Below are positions 8,326 to 15,351 of a DNA stretch of 64,000 nt, piece by piece. Source of the DNA: Lentzea albida (GTDB lineage: Bacteria; Actinomycetota; Actinomycetes; Mycobacteriales; Pseudonocardiaceae); NCBI RefSeq assembly GCF_900111005.1, contig NZ_FOFV01000002.1:372001-436000 (forward strand), in the 5' to 3' direction. The translations under genes and the position numbers were made by a program. Every line of letters begins with the position of its first letter. Position 1 is the stretch's first letter. Below the pieces are notes generated by a model, which worked only from the letters and a program-made list of their open reading frames with translations, was not told the DNA's origin and did not search any database.

Positions 8326-9336
8326 TCACGCAGTCTGCCGTTGCTCGAACAGCGCCCGCACACCCGGCTGACTGCGGACCAGGTCCAACGCGAACCGGGC
8401 GTGACCGGGCACATAGCCGTTGCCGACGATCATCTCCACGTCGGCCGCGAGACCCTCCGCTCCCAGAGCGGCGGCGCTGAACGAGGTGGCCATCGAGAAG
8501 AAGATCACCGTGCCACCGTCCGCGGTCGCGAGGATGGCGCCGTGCTCGCATCCGGGCACGTCCACGCACACGACCGTGACGTCGACCTGCTTGCCCACGG
8601 CCTCCGCCACAGCGACCGGATTGCGTGCGTCCGCGATCACGACCTCGTCGGCGAGGCCGGATTCACGGACCTGCGCGGCCTCACGTTCCGTCGGCACCAA
8701 CGCGACGAGGCGCGACGCTCCGGCCTGACGCGCGGCCGCGAGAGAAAGCGACCCGGACTTGCCTCCACCGCCGAGCACCAGCACCGACCCACCAGGGTGC
8801 TTGCGCACCACACGGTCGGTCAGCGCCGGTGCACCGCACACGTCGAGCACGGACAGCGCCAGCTCGTTCGGCATGTCGTCCGGCAGCACGGCCGCGATGG
8901 ACCGCCCGAACAGCACGGCGGTCCCGCGGCACGGCACCTGCTCGTCCTCGCCGTCCCAGTCCTGCAGGCCGTCGTTGATCTTCAGCGGCGTCAGCGTGAG
9001 GCTGACCAGCGTCGCGATCCGGTCGCCCGCCTTCAGCCCGAGCGGCGACTCCGGCCCGACCTCGAGGACGGTGCCGAGCAGCATGCCGCCCGATCCGGTG
9101 ACGGGGTTCTGCATCTTGCCGCGCTCGGCGACGATGTCGAGCACGGCCTGCCGGACCGCGGCGCCGCTGCCGTGCTGCTCCCTGAGCTGCCGGAACGACG
9201 CCGCGTCGAGGTTGAGCCGCTCGACCGCGACGACCACCTCGTCCGCGGCGGGCACGGGTTCCGCGTCGAGCCGCCACGCCTGCTGCGGCAGGACGCCGGC
9301 GGGGTCGAGGACACGGTGCAGTCCGTACGCGCTCAC
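8326..9336 (-). CDS. kdd: L-erythro-3,5-diaminohexanoate dehydrogenase
   Basis: 336 residues. The chain matches the Kdd family along its length: HRVLDPAGVLPQQAWRLD at the start, an early KMQNPVTGSGGMLLG segment, and a Rossmann dinucleotide site VLVLGGGGKSGSL. It oxidatively deaminates 3,5-diaminohexanoate with NAD+ to 3-keto-5-aminohexanoate and ammonia. The start is a GTG with AAGGA 8 bases ahead; the frame is open 15 codons further up but that region holds a palindrome likely to be regulatory. First gene of the leftward lysine operon. The next enzyme, the cleavage enzyme Kce, is not in the window. Confidence 0.92.
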   Translation of the reverse strand: MSAYGLHRVLDPAGVLPQQAWRLDAEPVPAADEVVVAVERLNLDAASFRQLREQHGSGAAVRQAVLDIVAERGKMQNPVTGSGGMLLGTVLEVGPESPLGLKAGDRIATLVSLTLTPLKINDGLQDWDGEDEQVPCRGTAVLFGRSIAAVLPDDMPNELALSVLDVCGAPALTDRVVRKHPGGSVLVLGGGGKSGSLSLAAARQAGASRLVALVPTEREAAQVRESGLADEVVIADARNPVAVAEAVGKQVDVTVVCVDVPGCEHGAILATADGGTVIFFSMATSFSAAALGAEGLAADVEMIVGNGYVPGHARFALDLVRSQPGVRALFEQRQTA

Positions 9337-9364
9337 GCGAAAATCCTTCGGTCGACGACGCTGT

Positions 9365-9382
9365 CTCGAAGATATCTTCACG
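9365..9382. promoter_or_regulatory. Palindromic operator candidate of the kdd-kamDE-kal operon
   Basis: Read toward kdd the site is CGTGAAGATATCTTCGAG, 15 of 18 positions of the perfect palindrome CGTGAAGATATCTTCACG. It ends 29 bases before the kdd start codon. The same 12-base core GATATCTTCACG recurs before kamA. It overlaps a second 12-bp palindrome, CTTCACGTGAAG (9376-9387). Likely the binding site of an unseen regulator. Confidence 0.5.
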
Positions 9383-9406
9383 TGAAGCGTAAAGACTGCG
9401 CAAGTA

Positions 9407-10915
9407 TCACTCGACGTTCAGGCGGAACCAGTGGCAGTCGTAGGGCGCCAGGTCGACCTTGGCCCCGGTCTTCGCCGGCTTCACGTCCTCGCCGGTGAGC
9501 ACGTTCGTGAGCACCCCCTCGGCCGGAACGCGCACGGTCACGTCCTGGTCGGCGAAGTTGTGCACGACGATCACGGCGCCGCCGTCGCAGTCGGCGCGGT
9601 GGGCGAAGACGGACGGATCGCCGACGTCGAGCACCTGCACCTCGCCCCACGCCAGCTCGGGACACTCGCGGTAGCACTCGACCAGCTGCCGCATCCACGT
9701 CAACAGCGAGTCCGGGTCGTGGCGCTGCTCCCCCGCCGCCTCCCAGTCCATCGGCACCCGGACCGCGAGCCTGCCTTCCAGCGACAGGTCCTCCTCCAGG
9801 CCGATCTCCTCGCCGTAGAAGAGCACCGGCGTGCCCGGCAGGGTGAACAGGAGGCTGTAGACCATGCGGATGCGGCGCTGGTCGCCGTCGAGCATGCCGG
9901 GCAGGCGCCGGCGCAGGCCGCGTCCGTAGAGCTGCATGTCCGGGTCGGGGCCGAACGCGTCGAAGACCTCCTGGCGTTCGTCGGGCGGCAGCTTGTCCAG
10001 GGTCAGCTCGTCGTGGTTGCGGACGAACGTGGCCCAGTGGCCGTCTCGCGGCGGTTTCGGACGTTCCTGCAGGGCCTTGACCAGCGGACCGGTCGACTTC
10101 CGCGCCAGGGCCAGGTACATCGCCTGCATGCCGACGAAGTCGAAGCACATCGTGAGCTCGTCGCCGACGCCCTGGCCGTAGAAGGGCATCGTGTCCTTGT
10201 ACGGCAGGTTCACCTCGCCGAGCAGCACGCCCTCGCCGTTGCGGCGGTTGAGGAACGCCCTCAGGTCCGTGAGGTAGTCGTGCGGGTCGGGCAGCTTGAT
10301 GGCGTCCTTGGGGTCGTTGTGCTCCAGCAGGAACGGGACGGCGTCGACGCGGAACCCGCTCAGCCCCAGTTCCATCCAGAAGCCCATGATCCGGGCGATC
10401 TCGTCGCGCACCTCGGGGTTGCTGACGTTGAGGTCGGGCTGGTGCTTGTAGAAGCGGTGCAGGTAGTAGCGGCCGACCTCCTCCGAGTACTCCCAGAGGC
10501 TGTCCTCCTTGTCGGGGAAGGTGATCCCCTGCGGCCCGTCCTCCTGCGGCTCGTCGGCCCAGACGTACCAGTCGCGCTTGGCCGGGTCGTGGAACCACGG
10601 GTGCTGGTCGGAGGTGTGGTTGACGACGAGGTCGGCGATCACGCGCATGCCTCTGTCCCGTGCGGCGCGCACGAACTCCACGAAGTCACCGAGCGATCCA
10701 AGGCGTGGGTCGACGTTGTAGAAGTCGGTGATGTCGTAGCCGTCGTCGCGTTCCGCCGTCGGGTAGAAGGGCATCAACCACACACACGTGACGCCCAAGG
10801 CGTGAAGGTGGTCGATGCGTTCCGTGGCACCGCGGAAGCCCTCGTCGCTGAACGTTTCGATGTCGAGGCAGTAGAGGACGGCGTTCTTCCACCAGACGTC
10901 GGACGTGCGGATCAC
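9407..10915 (-). CDS. GH13 trehalose-synthase-like alpha-glucosyl enzyme (paralogue 1)
   Basis: 502 residues. Catalytic residues of clan GH-H are in place: nucleophile Asp191 in GFRVDAVPF, acid/base Glu234 in LLGEVN, and Asp302 in VRNHDE. The N-terminal WWKNAVLYCLDIETF and DDGYDITDFYNVDPRLG segments resemble trehalose synthase and oligo-1,6-glucosidase. It is shorter than typical TreS (about 570-600) and has no maltokinase domain. Start is a GTG overlapping the LLM gene stop by 4 bases. Maltose/trehalose interconversion or alpha-glucosidase activity are both possible. It is related to the enzyme at 15352-16977. Confidence 0.85.
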   Translation of the reverse strand: MIRTSDVWWKNAVLYCLDIETFSDEGFRGATERIDHLHALGVTCVWLMPFYPTAERDDGYDITDFYNVDPRLGSLGDFVEFVRAARDRGMRVIADLVVNHTSDQHPWFHDPAKRDWYVWADEPQEDGPQGITFPDKEDSLWEYSEEVGRYYLHRFYKHQPDLNVSNPEVRDEIARIMGFWMELGLSGFRVDAVPFLLEHNDPKDAIKLPDPHDYLTDLRAFLNRRNGEGVLLGEVNLPYKDTMPFYGQGVGDELTMCFDFVGMQAMYLALARKSTGPLVKALQERPKPPRDGHWATFVRNHDELTLDKLPPDERQEVFDAFGPDPDMQLYGRGLRRRLPGMLDGDQRRIRMVYSLLFTLPGTPVLFYGEEIGLEEDLSLEGRLAVRVPMDWEAAGEQRHDPDSLLTWMRQLVECYRECPELAWGEVQVLDVGDPSVFAHRADCDGGAVIVVHNFADQDVTVRVPAEGVLTNVLTGEDVKPAKTGAKVDLAPYDCHWFRLNVE

Positions 10916-11871
10916 GCGCTCACCTCCGGTAACACGTGCTCGCCGAACGCGTCGACGAACGGGGTCAGGTCCTGGCCCACGTGGTGCAGGTAGATCTCCT
11001 CGAAGCCGAGCTCCTCGTAGGAGTTGAGCTGCTCGGCGTGCCACTTCAGGTCGGAGGAGACGTTCACGACCTCGGCGACCTGCTCCGGCGTGACGCGTTC
11101 GGAGACGACGTCGAAGTGGTCGGTCATCTCCAGGTCCCAGCAGACGGGCGGCTGGAAGACGTTGCTGCGCCACTGCTCGTGCGCCGTGGCGAGGGCTGTG
11201 TCCTCGTCGGGGTCCCAGCTCAGGTGCACCTGGAGGTGGAGCTTGCCCCGGCCGCCGGCGTCCCGGTAGGCGCTCGCGACCTCCTTCAGCCGCTCGGGCG
11301 ACGCGTTGACGGTGATCAACCCGTCCGCCCACTCGGCGCACCACCGGGCCGTCGCGGGGCTCACCGCGGCGCCGATCAGCAGCGGCACCTCGTCCGGCAG
11401 CGTCCACAGCTTCGCGCGGTCGACCGTGACCAGGCCGTCGTGGCTGACCTCCTCACCGCGCAGGAGCGCGCGGATGACGTCGACGCACTCGCGCAGCCGT
11501 CGCGTGCGGACGTCCTTGCGGGGCCAGCCGTCGCCGGTGATGTGCTCGTTGCTCGCCTCACCGGTGCCGAGCGCCGCCCAGAACCGGCCGGGGTACATCG
11601 CGGCGAGCGTGCCGATCGCCTGGGCCGTGATCGCCGGGTGGTAGCGCTGGCCGGGGGCCGTGACCACGCCGAACGGCAGGTTCGTTGCCTGCAGCGCCGC
11701 GCCGAGCCAGGACCAGGCGAACCCGGACTGGCCCTGGCGCGCGCTCCACGGCGAGAAGTGGTCGGAGCTCATGGCGGCGCCGAACCCGGCCTCCTCGGCG
11801 CGGCGCACGGCGGCCAACAGACCGGATGGGTGGATCTGCTCATGTGACGCGTGGATGCCGTAAACGGTCAT
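10912..11871 (-). CDS. LLM-class flavin-dependent oxidoreductase (TIGR03885-like)
   Basis: 319 residues from ATG at MTVYGIHASHEQIHPS. The luciferase-like monooxygenase fold is shown by EEAGFGAAMSSDHFSPW near the N-terminus, PGRFWAALGTGE in the middle and GADGLITV-type ADGLITVNAS later. It most resembles the group annotated as non-F420, FMN-using LLM oxidoreductases. The substrate is unknown. The stop overlaps the GH13 start by 4 bases (GTGA), so the two are co-translated; a flavoprotein paired with a GH13 enzyme is seen in other actinobacteria, as far as I recall, but the functional reason is not known. The frame opens 28 codons upstream, into space shared with the divergent SsgA-like gene, and was not used. 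Confidence 0.82.
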   Translation of the reverse strand: MTVYGIHASHEQIHPSGLLAAVRRAEEAGFGAAMSSDHFSPWSARQGQSGFAWSWLGAALQATNLPFGVVTAPGQRYHPAITAQAIGTLAAMYPGRFWAALGTGEASNEHITGDGWPRKDVRTRRLRECVDVIRALLRGEEVSHDGLVTVDRAKLWTLPDEVPLLIGAAVSPATARWCAEWADGLITVNASPERLKEVASAYRDAGGRGKLHLQVHLSWDPDEDTALATAHEQWRSNVFQPPVCWDLEMTDHFDVVSERVTPEQVAEVVNVSSDLKWHAEQLNSYEELGFEEIYLHHVGQDLTPFVDAFGEHVLPEVSA

Positions 11872-11973
11872 GCGCTTCGAAGTACCCAAAAGCTTCTTCG
11901 AGGAAGCGTTGAACCGATCCGAACCGGGAGCCGTGTGGAGTGCAGGCACCCTCACCGCGGAGGAGGAACGGCG

Positions 11974-12369
11974 ATGTTCAACGAGACCAGGCTCGGCACC
12001 GCCACCGTCGTCGAGTTCATCAGGCCCGACGGTTCGGCCGAGCCGATGGACGTCGACCTCCAGTACCGATCAGACGATCCGCATGCCGTGACCCTGCGTT
12101 TTCACACGCGCGACCAGGAGTCGACCTGGCTCGTCGGGCGCGCGTTGCTCTCGGAGGGCCTGCTCTCCCCCACCGGGCTCGGCGACGTGCGGCTGCGTCC
12201 GGCGGACGGCGACGTCCTGGTGCTGGAACTGCTGACCGAGGACTCGCACGCGGTGTTCCACCTGTCGGCGGAGGAGCTGCGCCGGTTCCTGAAGTCGACC
12301 TATGCCGCCGTGCCCGCGGGCCAGGAGGTCCTCGACTTCGACCTGCTGCTGAAGGACCTGCTCGGTTAG
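11974..12369 (+). CDS. SsgA-like sporulation/cell-division regulator
   Basis: 131 residues, the usual size of SsgA-like proteins (SALPs). Typical features are LRFHTRDQESTWLVGRALLSEGL (in pieces: WLVGRALL, LSEGL), then DVRLRPADGDVLVLEL and the C-terminal FLKSTYAAVPAGQE helix. SALPs such as SsgB position FtsZ at sporulation septa; this one could serve septum control in a mycelial actinomycete, but which SALP it is cannot be said. The ATG is preceded by a strong ribosome site GGAGGAGGAA. It is divergent from the LLM gene and convergent with the GNAT gene, 12 bases between stops. Confidence 0.87.
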   Translation: MFNETRLGTATVVEFIRPDGSAEPMDVDLQYRSDDPHAVTLRFHTRDQESTWLVGRALLSEGLLSPTGLGDVRLRPADGDVLVLELLTEDSHAVFHLSAEELRRFLKSTYAAVPAGQEVLDFDLLLKDLLG

Positions 12370-12381
12370 AGCGTGTGTCCC

Positions 12382-12942
12382 CTACAGGCGCAGGCCGAGC
12401 ACCAGCTTGTCCGCGGAGTCGATCACGCGGAACCCGAGGTGCTCCCAGAAGCCGATCGCGTGTGTGTTGTGGTGCCGCACGTGCACATGGACGCCCTTCT
12501 CGAGGCGTTCGAGCACGGTGCGCACCAGCGTGCCGCCGAACCCCTGCCCCTTCGCGCGCGGCAGCAGGTTCGCGTGCAGGTGGGCCGGGTAGTCCTTGAT
12601 CAGCATCGAGTCGACGCGGGCCGGTGCGTGGATCTGCCGCACGATCCGGTTCGGCTCCGGCGTCAACGGGTAGCGGACGCGCAGGTCAGGCCACCAGTCG
12701 CGGTCGCAGCGGTCCTCGAAGGCCTCCGTGTCGGCCGTCGCGAGCGCATAACCGCAGACGCCCTCGTCGTCCTCCGCCACGAACACCAGATCGGGCTCGA
12801 ACGCCACGTACGGGCCGACGTAGGCGTGACCCATCAGGCGCGGGTCCTCGAACAGGTGACGCGCGCCCCGGCCACCGTCGCCGGTGTCGAGGCAGATGTC
12901 GTAGAGCGCGTCCAGGTCGCCGGGCTGGTACGCGCGGATCAC
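12382..12942 (-). CDS. GNAT family N-acetyltransferase
   Basis: 186 residues with a GNAT fold. The acetyl-CoA binding loop is LLPRAKGQGFGGTLV (Q/R-x-x-G-x-G/A type), and NTHAIGFWEHLGFRVID is the C-terminal beta-bulge motif. DLVFVAEDDEGVCGYALA is the central sheet. The family resembles mycelial-actinomycete acetyltransferases of unknown target. The start is a GTG that overlaps the stop of fxsA (GTGA); no better start exists inside. Confidence 0.82.
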   Translation of the reverse strand: MIRAYQPGDLDALYDICLDTGDGGRGARHLFEDPRLMGHAYVGPYVAFEPDLVFVAEDDEGVCGYALATADTEAFEDRCDRDWWPDLRVRYPLTPEPNRIVRQIHAPARVDSMLIKDYPAHLHANLLPRAKGQGFGGTLVRTVLERLEKGVHVHVRHHNTHAIGFWEHLGFRVIDSADKLVLGLRL

Positions 12943-13403
12943 CGGATCTCGCGCCGCTCCGTGATGACGACCGGGTCGGTCTCGACGTCGACGATCTCGC
13001 CCTCGACGACCTGACCGGCGCCGAAGCGGCGTTCGTGCTCGAACTTGAGCGCCGCCGCCTCCGCCTTGCGGGCGATCCGCCTGCTGACCAACCTCCGCGT
13101 GGGCGGGAAGAGCAGGAACAACGCGACGACGTCGCTGATGAAGCCCGGCACCATGATCAGCGCACCGGCCGTCGCGATCAGCACGCCGTCGGCCATCTCC
13201 TGGTGCGGTTCCTGGCGCCGGAACACCGACTCGCGGAACGCCGCCATCGTCTGCGCGCCCTGGCGGCGCACCAGCGACAACCCGACGAGGGTGCTGAGCA
13301 GGAGCAGGGCGATCACCCAGAGCCCGCCGATGGCGTTGCCGACGGCGACGAGGACCGCGATCTCGGCGAAGAAGCCGATCAGCAGCAGCGCGAAGAGGGG
13401 CAT
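12939..13403 (-). CDS. fxsA: FxsA family membrane protein
   Basis: 154 residues. Two hydrophobic segments near the N-terminus (MPLFALLLIGFFAEIAV and WVIALLLLSTLVG) and a third around ALIMVPGFISDVVALFLLFPP match FxsA, an inner-membrane protein with cytoplasmic C-terminus first known for phage F exclusion effects. The PGFISDVVALFLLFPPTR block is the family hallmark. The C-terminal tail is charged. It forms a leftward pair with the GNAT gene. Confidence 0.88.
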   Translation of the reverse strand: MPLFALLLIGFFAEIAVLVAVGNAIGGLWVIALLLLSTLVGLSLVRRQGAQTMAAFRESVFRRQEPHQEMADGVLIATAGALIMVPGFISDVVALFLLFPPTRRLVSRRIARKAEAAALKFEHERRFGAGQVVEGEIVDVETDPVVITERREIR

Positions 13404-13491
13404 ACCTGCTCAACGCACCACGCCGCCAGTTTGCTCCCCACCGCCCCGCGACCAGGCGTTGAGCTGAAATATTTACGGCAGCCTAGCGGTA

Positions 13492-13509
13492 TGACAGGAT
13501 ATCTTCACG
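13492..13509. promoter_or_regulatory. Palindromic operator candidate upstream of kamA
   Basis: TGACAGGATATCTTCACG matches 14 of 18 positions of the palindrome CGTGAAGATATCTTCACG deduced together with the kdd site. It ends 24 bases before the kamA ATG, overlapping where a -10 box or early 5' leader would be. It suggests common control of kamA and the kdd operon. Confidence 0.45.
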
Positions 13510-13533
13510 CGACCTCGACGCTGAGGAGTACGG

Positions 13534-14922
13534 ATGACCGCGCTGCACGACGCCCCCACGGCGCTGGAGCGGCTGGACCGCCAGCCGTACACGTACGTCC
13601 GCCGTGAGCTGGTCGAACCCGACTGGCGACGCTTCCCCGGCTGGTCGCACGTGACCGAAGCGCAGTGGCGCGACGCCCAGTGGCAACGCGTGAACTGCGT
13701 CAAGAACGTGAAGCAGCTCCGCAAGGTCGCGGGCGACCTGCTCACCGACAGGTTCTACGACGACCTCGCCGCGGACATGGACGCCTTCGCGACGATGTCG
13801 ATGCTGATCCCGCCGCAGATGTTCAACACGATGGCGGTCGACGCACCCCTGACCCCCGACGCCTTCACCGAGGCGTTCCTGAACGACCCGGTCCGCCGCT
13901 ACATGCTCCCGGTCGCCTCGGACCGCGACGCCCGGTGGCCGTCCCACCCGCACTCGCAGCGCGACTCGTTGCACGAGGCGGAGATGTGGGTGGTGGAGGG
14001 CCTCACCCACCGCTACCCCACCAAGGTCCTCGCCGAGATGGTGTCGACCTGCCCGCAGTACTGCGGCCACTGCACCCGCATGGACCTGGTCGGCAACTCC
14101 ACGCCGCTGATCGACAAGCACAAGCTCTCGCTCAAGCCGGTCGACCGCCAGGACCAGATGATCGAGTACCTGAAGAAGACCCCGGGCGTCCGCGACGTGG
14201 TGGTCTCCGGCGGCGACGTGGCGAACGTGCCGTGGCCGCAACTCGAGTCGTTCCTCATGCGCGTCCTGGACATCGACACGGTCCGAGACGTCCGCCTGGC
14301 GACGAAGGCCCTGGCCGGCCTGCCCCAGCACTGGCTCCAGCCCCGAGTCGTCGAGGGCCTGGAGCGAGTGGCCCGCACGGCCTCACGCCGCGGCGTGAAC
14401 CTCGCCATCCACACGCACGTGAACCACGCCCAGTCCGTGACGCCCCTAGTCGCCGAGGCCGCCCGCACCGCGCTCGAGGTGGGTGTGCGGGACGTCCGCA
14501 ACCAGGGCGTGCTGATGAAGGGCGTCAACGCGACGCCGGACGACCTGCTGGACCTTTGCTTTGCACTGCAAGGGGAAGCGAACATCCTGCCGTACTACTT
14601 CTACATGTGCGACATGATCCCCAACGCCGAGCACTGGCGGGTGTCGGTGTGGGAGGCGCAGGAGTTGCAGCACGCGATCATGGGCTACCTGCCGGGGTAT
14701 GCGACGCCTCGGATCGTGTGCGACGTGCCGTACGTCGGGAAGCGGTGGGTGCACCAGCTCGAGGACTACGACCGCGAGCTCGGGATTTCGTACTGGACCA
14801 AGAACTACCGGACCGGGATCGAGCTGGAGGACCCGGAGGCGTTGAACCGGCGCTACCCGTACTACGACCCGATCTCCACCCTCGGCGAGACCGGCCAGAA
14901 GTGGTGGGCCGACCAGGCCTGA
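13534..14922 (+). CDS. kamA: Lysine 2,3-aminomutase (KamA-family radical SAM)
   Basis: 462 residues. The radical SAM cluster motif CPQYCGHC (Cys173, Cys177, Cys180) has the CX3CX2C spacing. Downstream, VVVSGGDVANVPW is the SAM-binding GGD segment. The enzyme converts L-lysine to L-beta-lysine using a 4Fe-4S cluster, SAM and PLP. The classical PLP loop GGGGK is replaced by VPYVGKRWV, which I believe is usual for actinobacterial KamA proteins; its Lys is the likely PLP ligand. Assignment as lysine rather than glutamate aminomutase relies on the nearby kdd, kamDE and kal genes. The ATG has GAGGAG 7 bases upstream. The gene appears monocistronic and is followed by a terminator. Confidence 0.88.
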   Translation: MTALHDAPTALERLDRQPYTYVRRELVEPDWRRFPGWSHVTEAQWRDAQWQRVNCVKNVKQLRKVAGDLLTDRFYDDLAADMDAFATMSMLIPPQMFNTMAVDAPLTPDAFTEAFLNDPVRRYMLPVASDRDARWPSHPHSQRDSLHEAEMWVVEGLTHRYPTKVLAEMVSTCPQYCGHCTRMDLVGNSTPLIDKHKLSLKPVDRQDQMIEYLKKTPGVRDVVVSGGDVANVPWPQLESFLMRVLDIDTVRDVRLATKALAGLPQHWLQPRVVEGLERVARTASRRGVNLAIHTHVNHAQSVTPLVAEAARTALEVGVRDVRNQGVLMKGVNATPDDLLDLCFALQGEANILPYYFYMCDMIPNAEHWRVSVWEAQELQHAIMGYLPGYATPRIVCDVPYVGKRWVHQLEDYDRELGISYWTKNYRTGIELEDPEALNRRYPYYDPISTLGETGQKWWADQA

Positions 14923-14934
14923 CAGGTGACGACG

Positions 14935-14978
14935 GGGCCGTTTTCGGACATCTTCCGAAGACGGCCCTTCGGCTTTTT
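14935..14978 (+). terminator. Intrinsic terminator after kamA
   Basis: A stem of about 13 pairs (GGGCCGTTTTCGGA against TTCCGAAGACGGCCC, one G-U pair) with a 4-base loop is followed by TTCGGCTTTTT. It begins 13 bases after the kamA stop codon. Confidence 0.8.
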
Positions 14979-15048
14979 GCCTGGTCGCTCATGTCGGTCC
15001 ACACCTTCGCGGTCGTTTGCGTCGACCGGTCGCGGGTAGATAGCCGCC

Positions 15049-15333
15049 ATGAGCACAGAGGTCCGAGTCAGGCCCATGGCCGATCACGAGTACGCCGCGG
15101 AAGTCCACGAAGGCACGGAGACGACCACACACCACGTCGTGTTGTCCCGCAACTTCCTCGACGACCTCGCACTGCTGGAGGTGGACGGAACCGCTCTGGT
15201 CGAGGAGATCCTGCGGTACCTGCTCGACCGGGAGCCGAACACGGCGATCCCGCACGAACTCGATCCCGCCGCACTGACGGACCAGGACGCGGAGTTCCTG
15301 CCGGAGCTGCGGCGTCGTCTGGGCGCGGAATGA
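15049..15333 (+). CDS. Small conserved-looking protein of unknown function
   Basis: 94 residues, acidic, no signal or membrane segment. The sequence starts with a beta-rich part (STEVRVRPMADHEYAAEVHEG) and ends in helices (LVEEILRYLLDRE, FLPELRRRLGAE). I do not recognise the family. Codon use is typical for the window, and the gene is placed 18 bases before the GH13 gene on the same strand, so it is likely co-transcribed with it. A role as a small partner or regulator of that enzyme is only a guess. Confidence 0.65.
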   Translation: MSTEVRVRPMADHEYAAEVHEGTETTTHHVVLSRNFLDDLALLEVDGTALVEEILRYLLDREPNTAIPHELDPAALTDQDAEFLPELRRRLGAE

Positions 15334-15351
15334 GCGAAGGATCCTGGCGAC

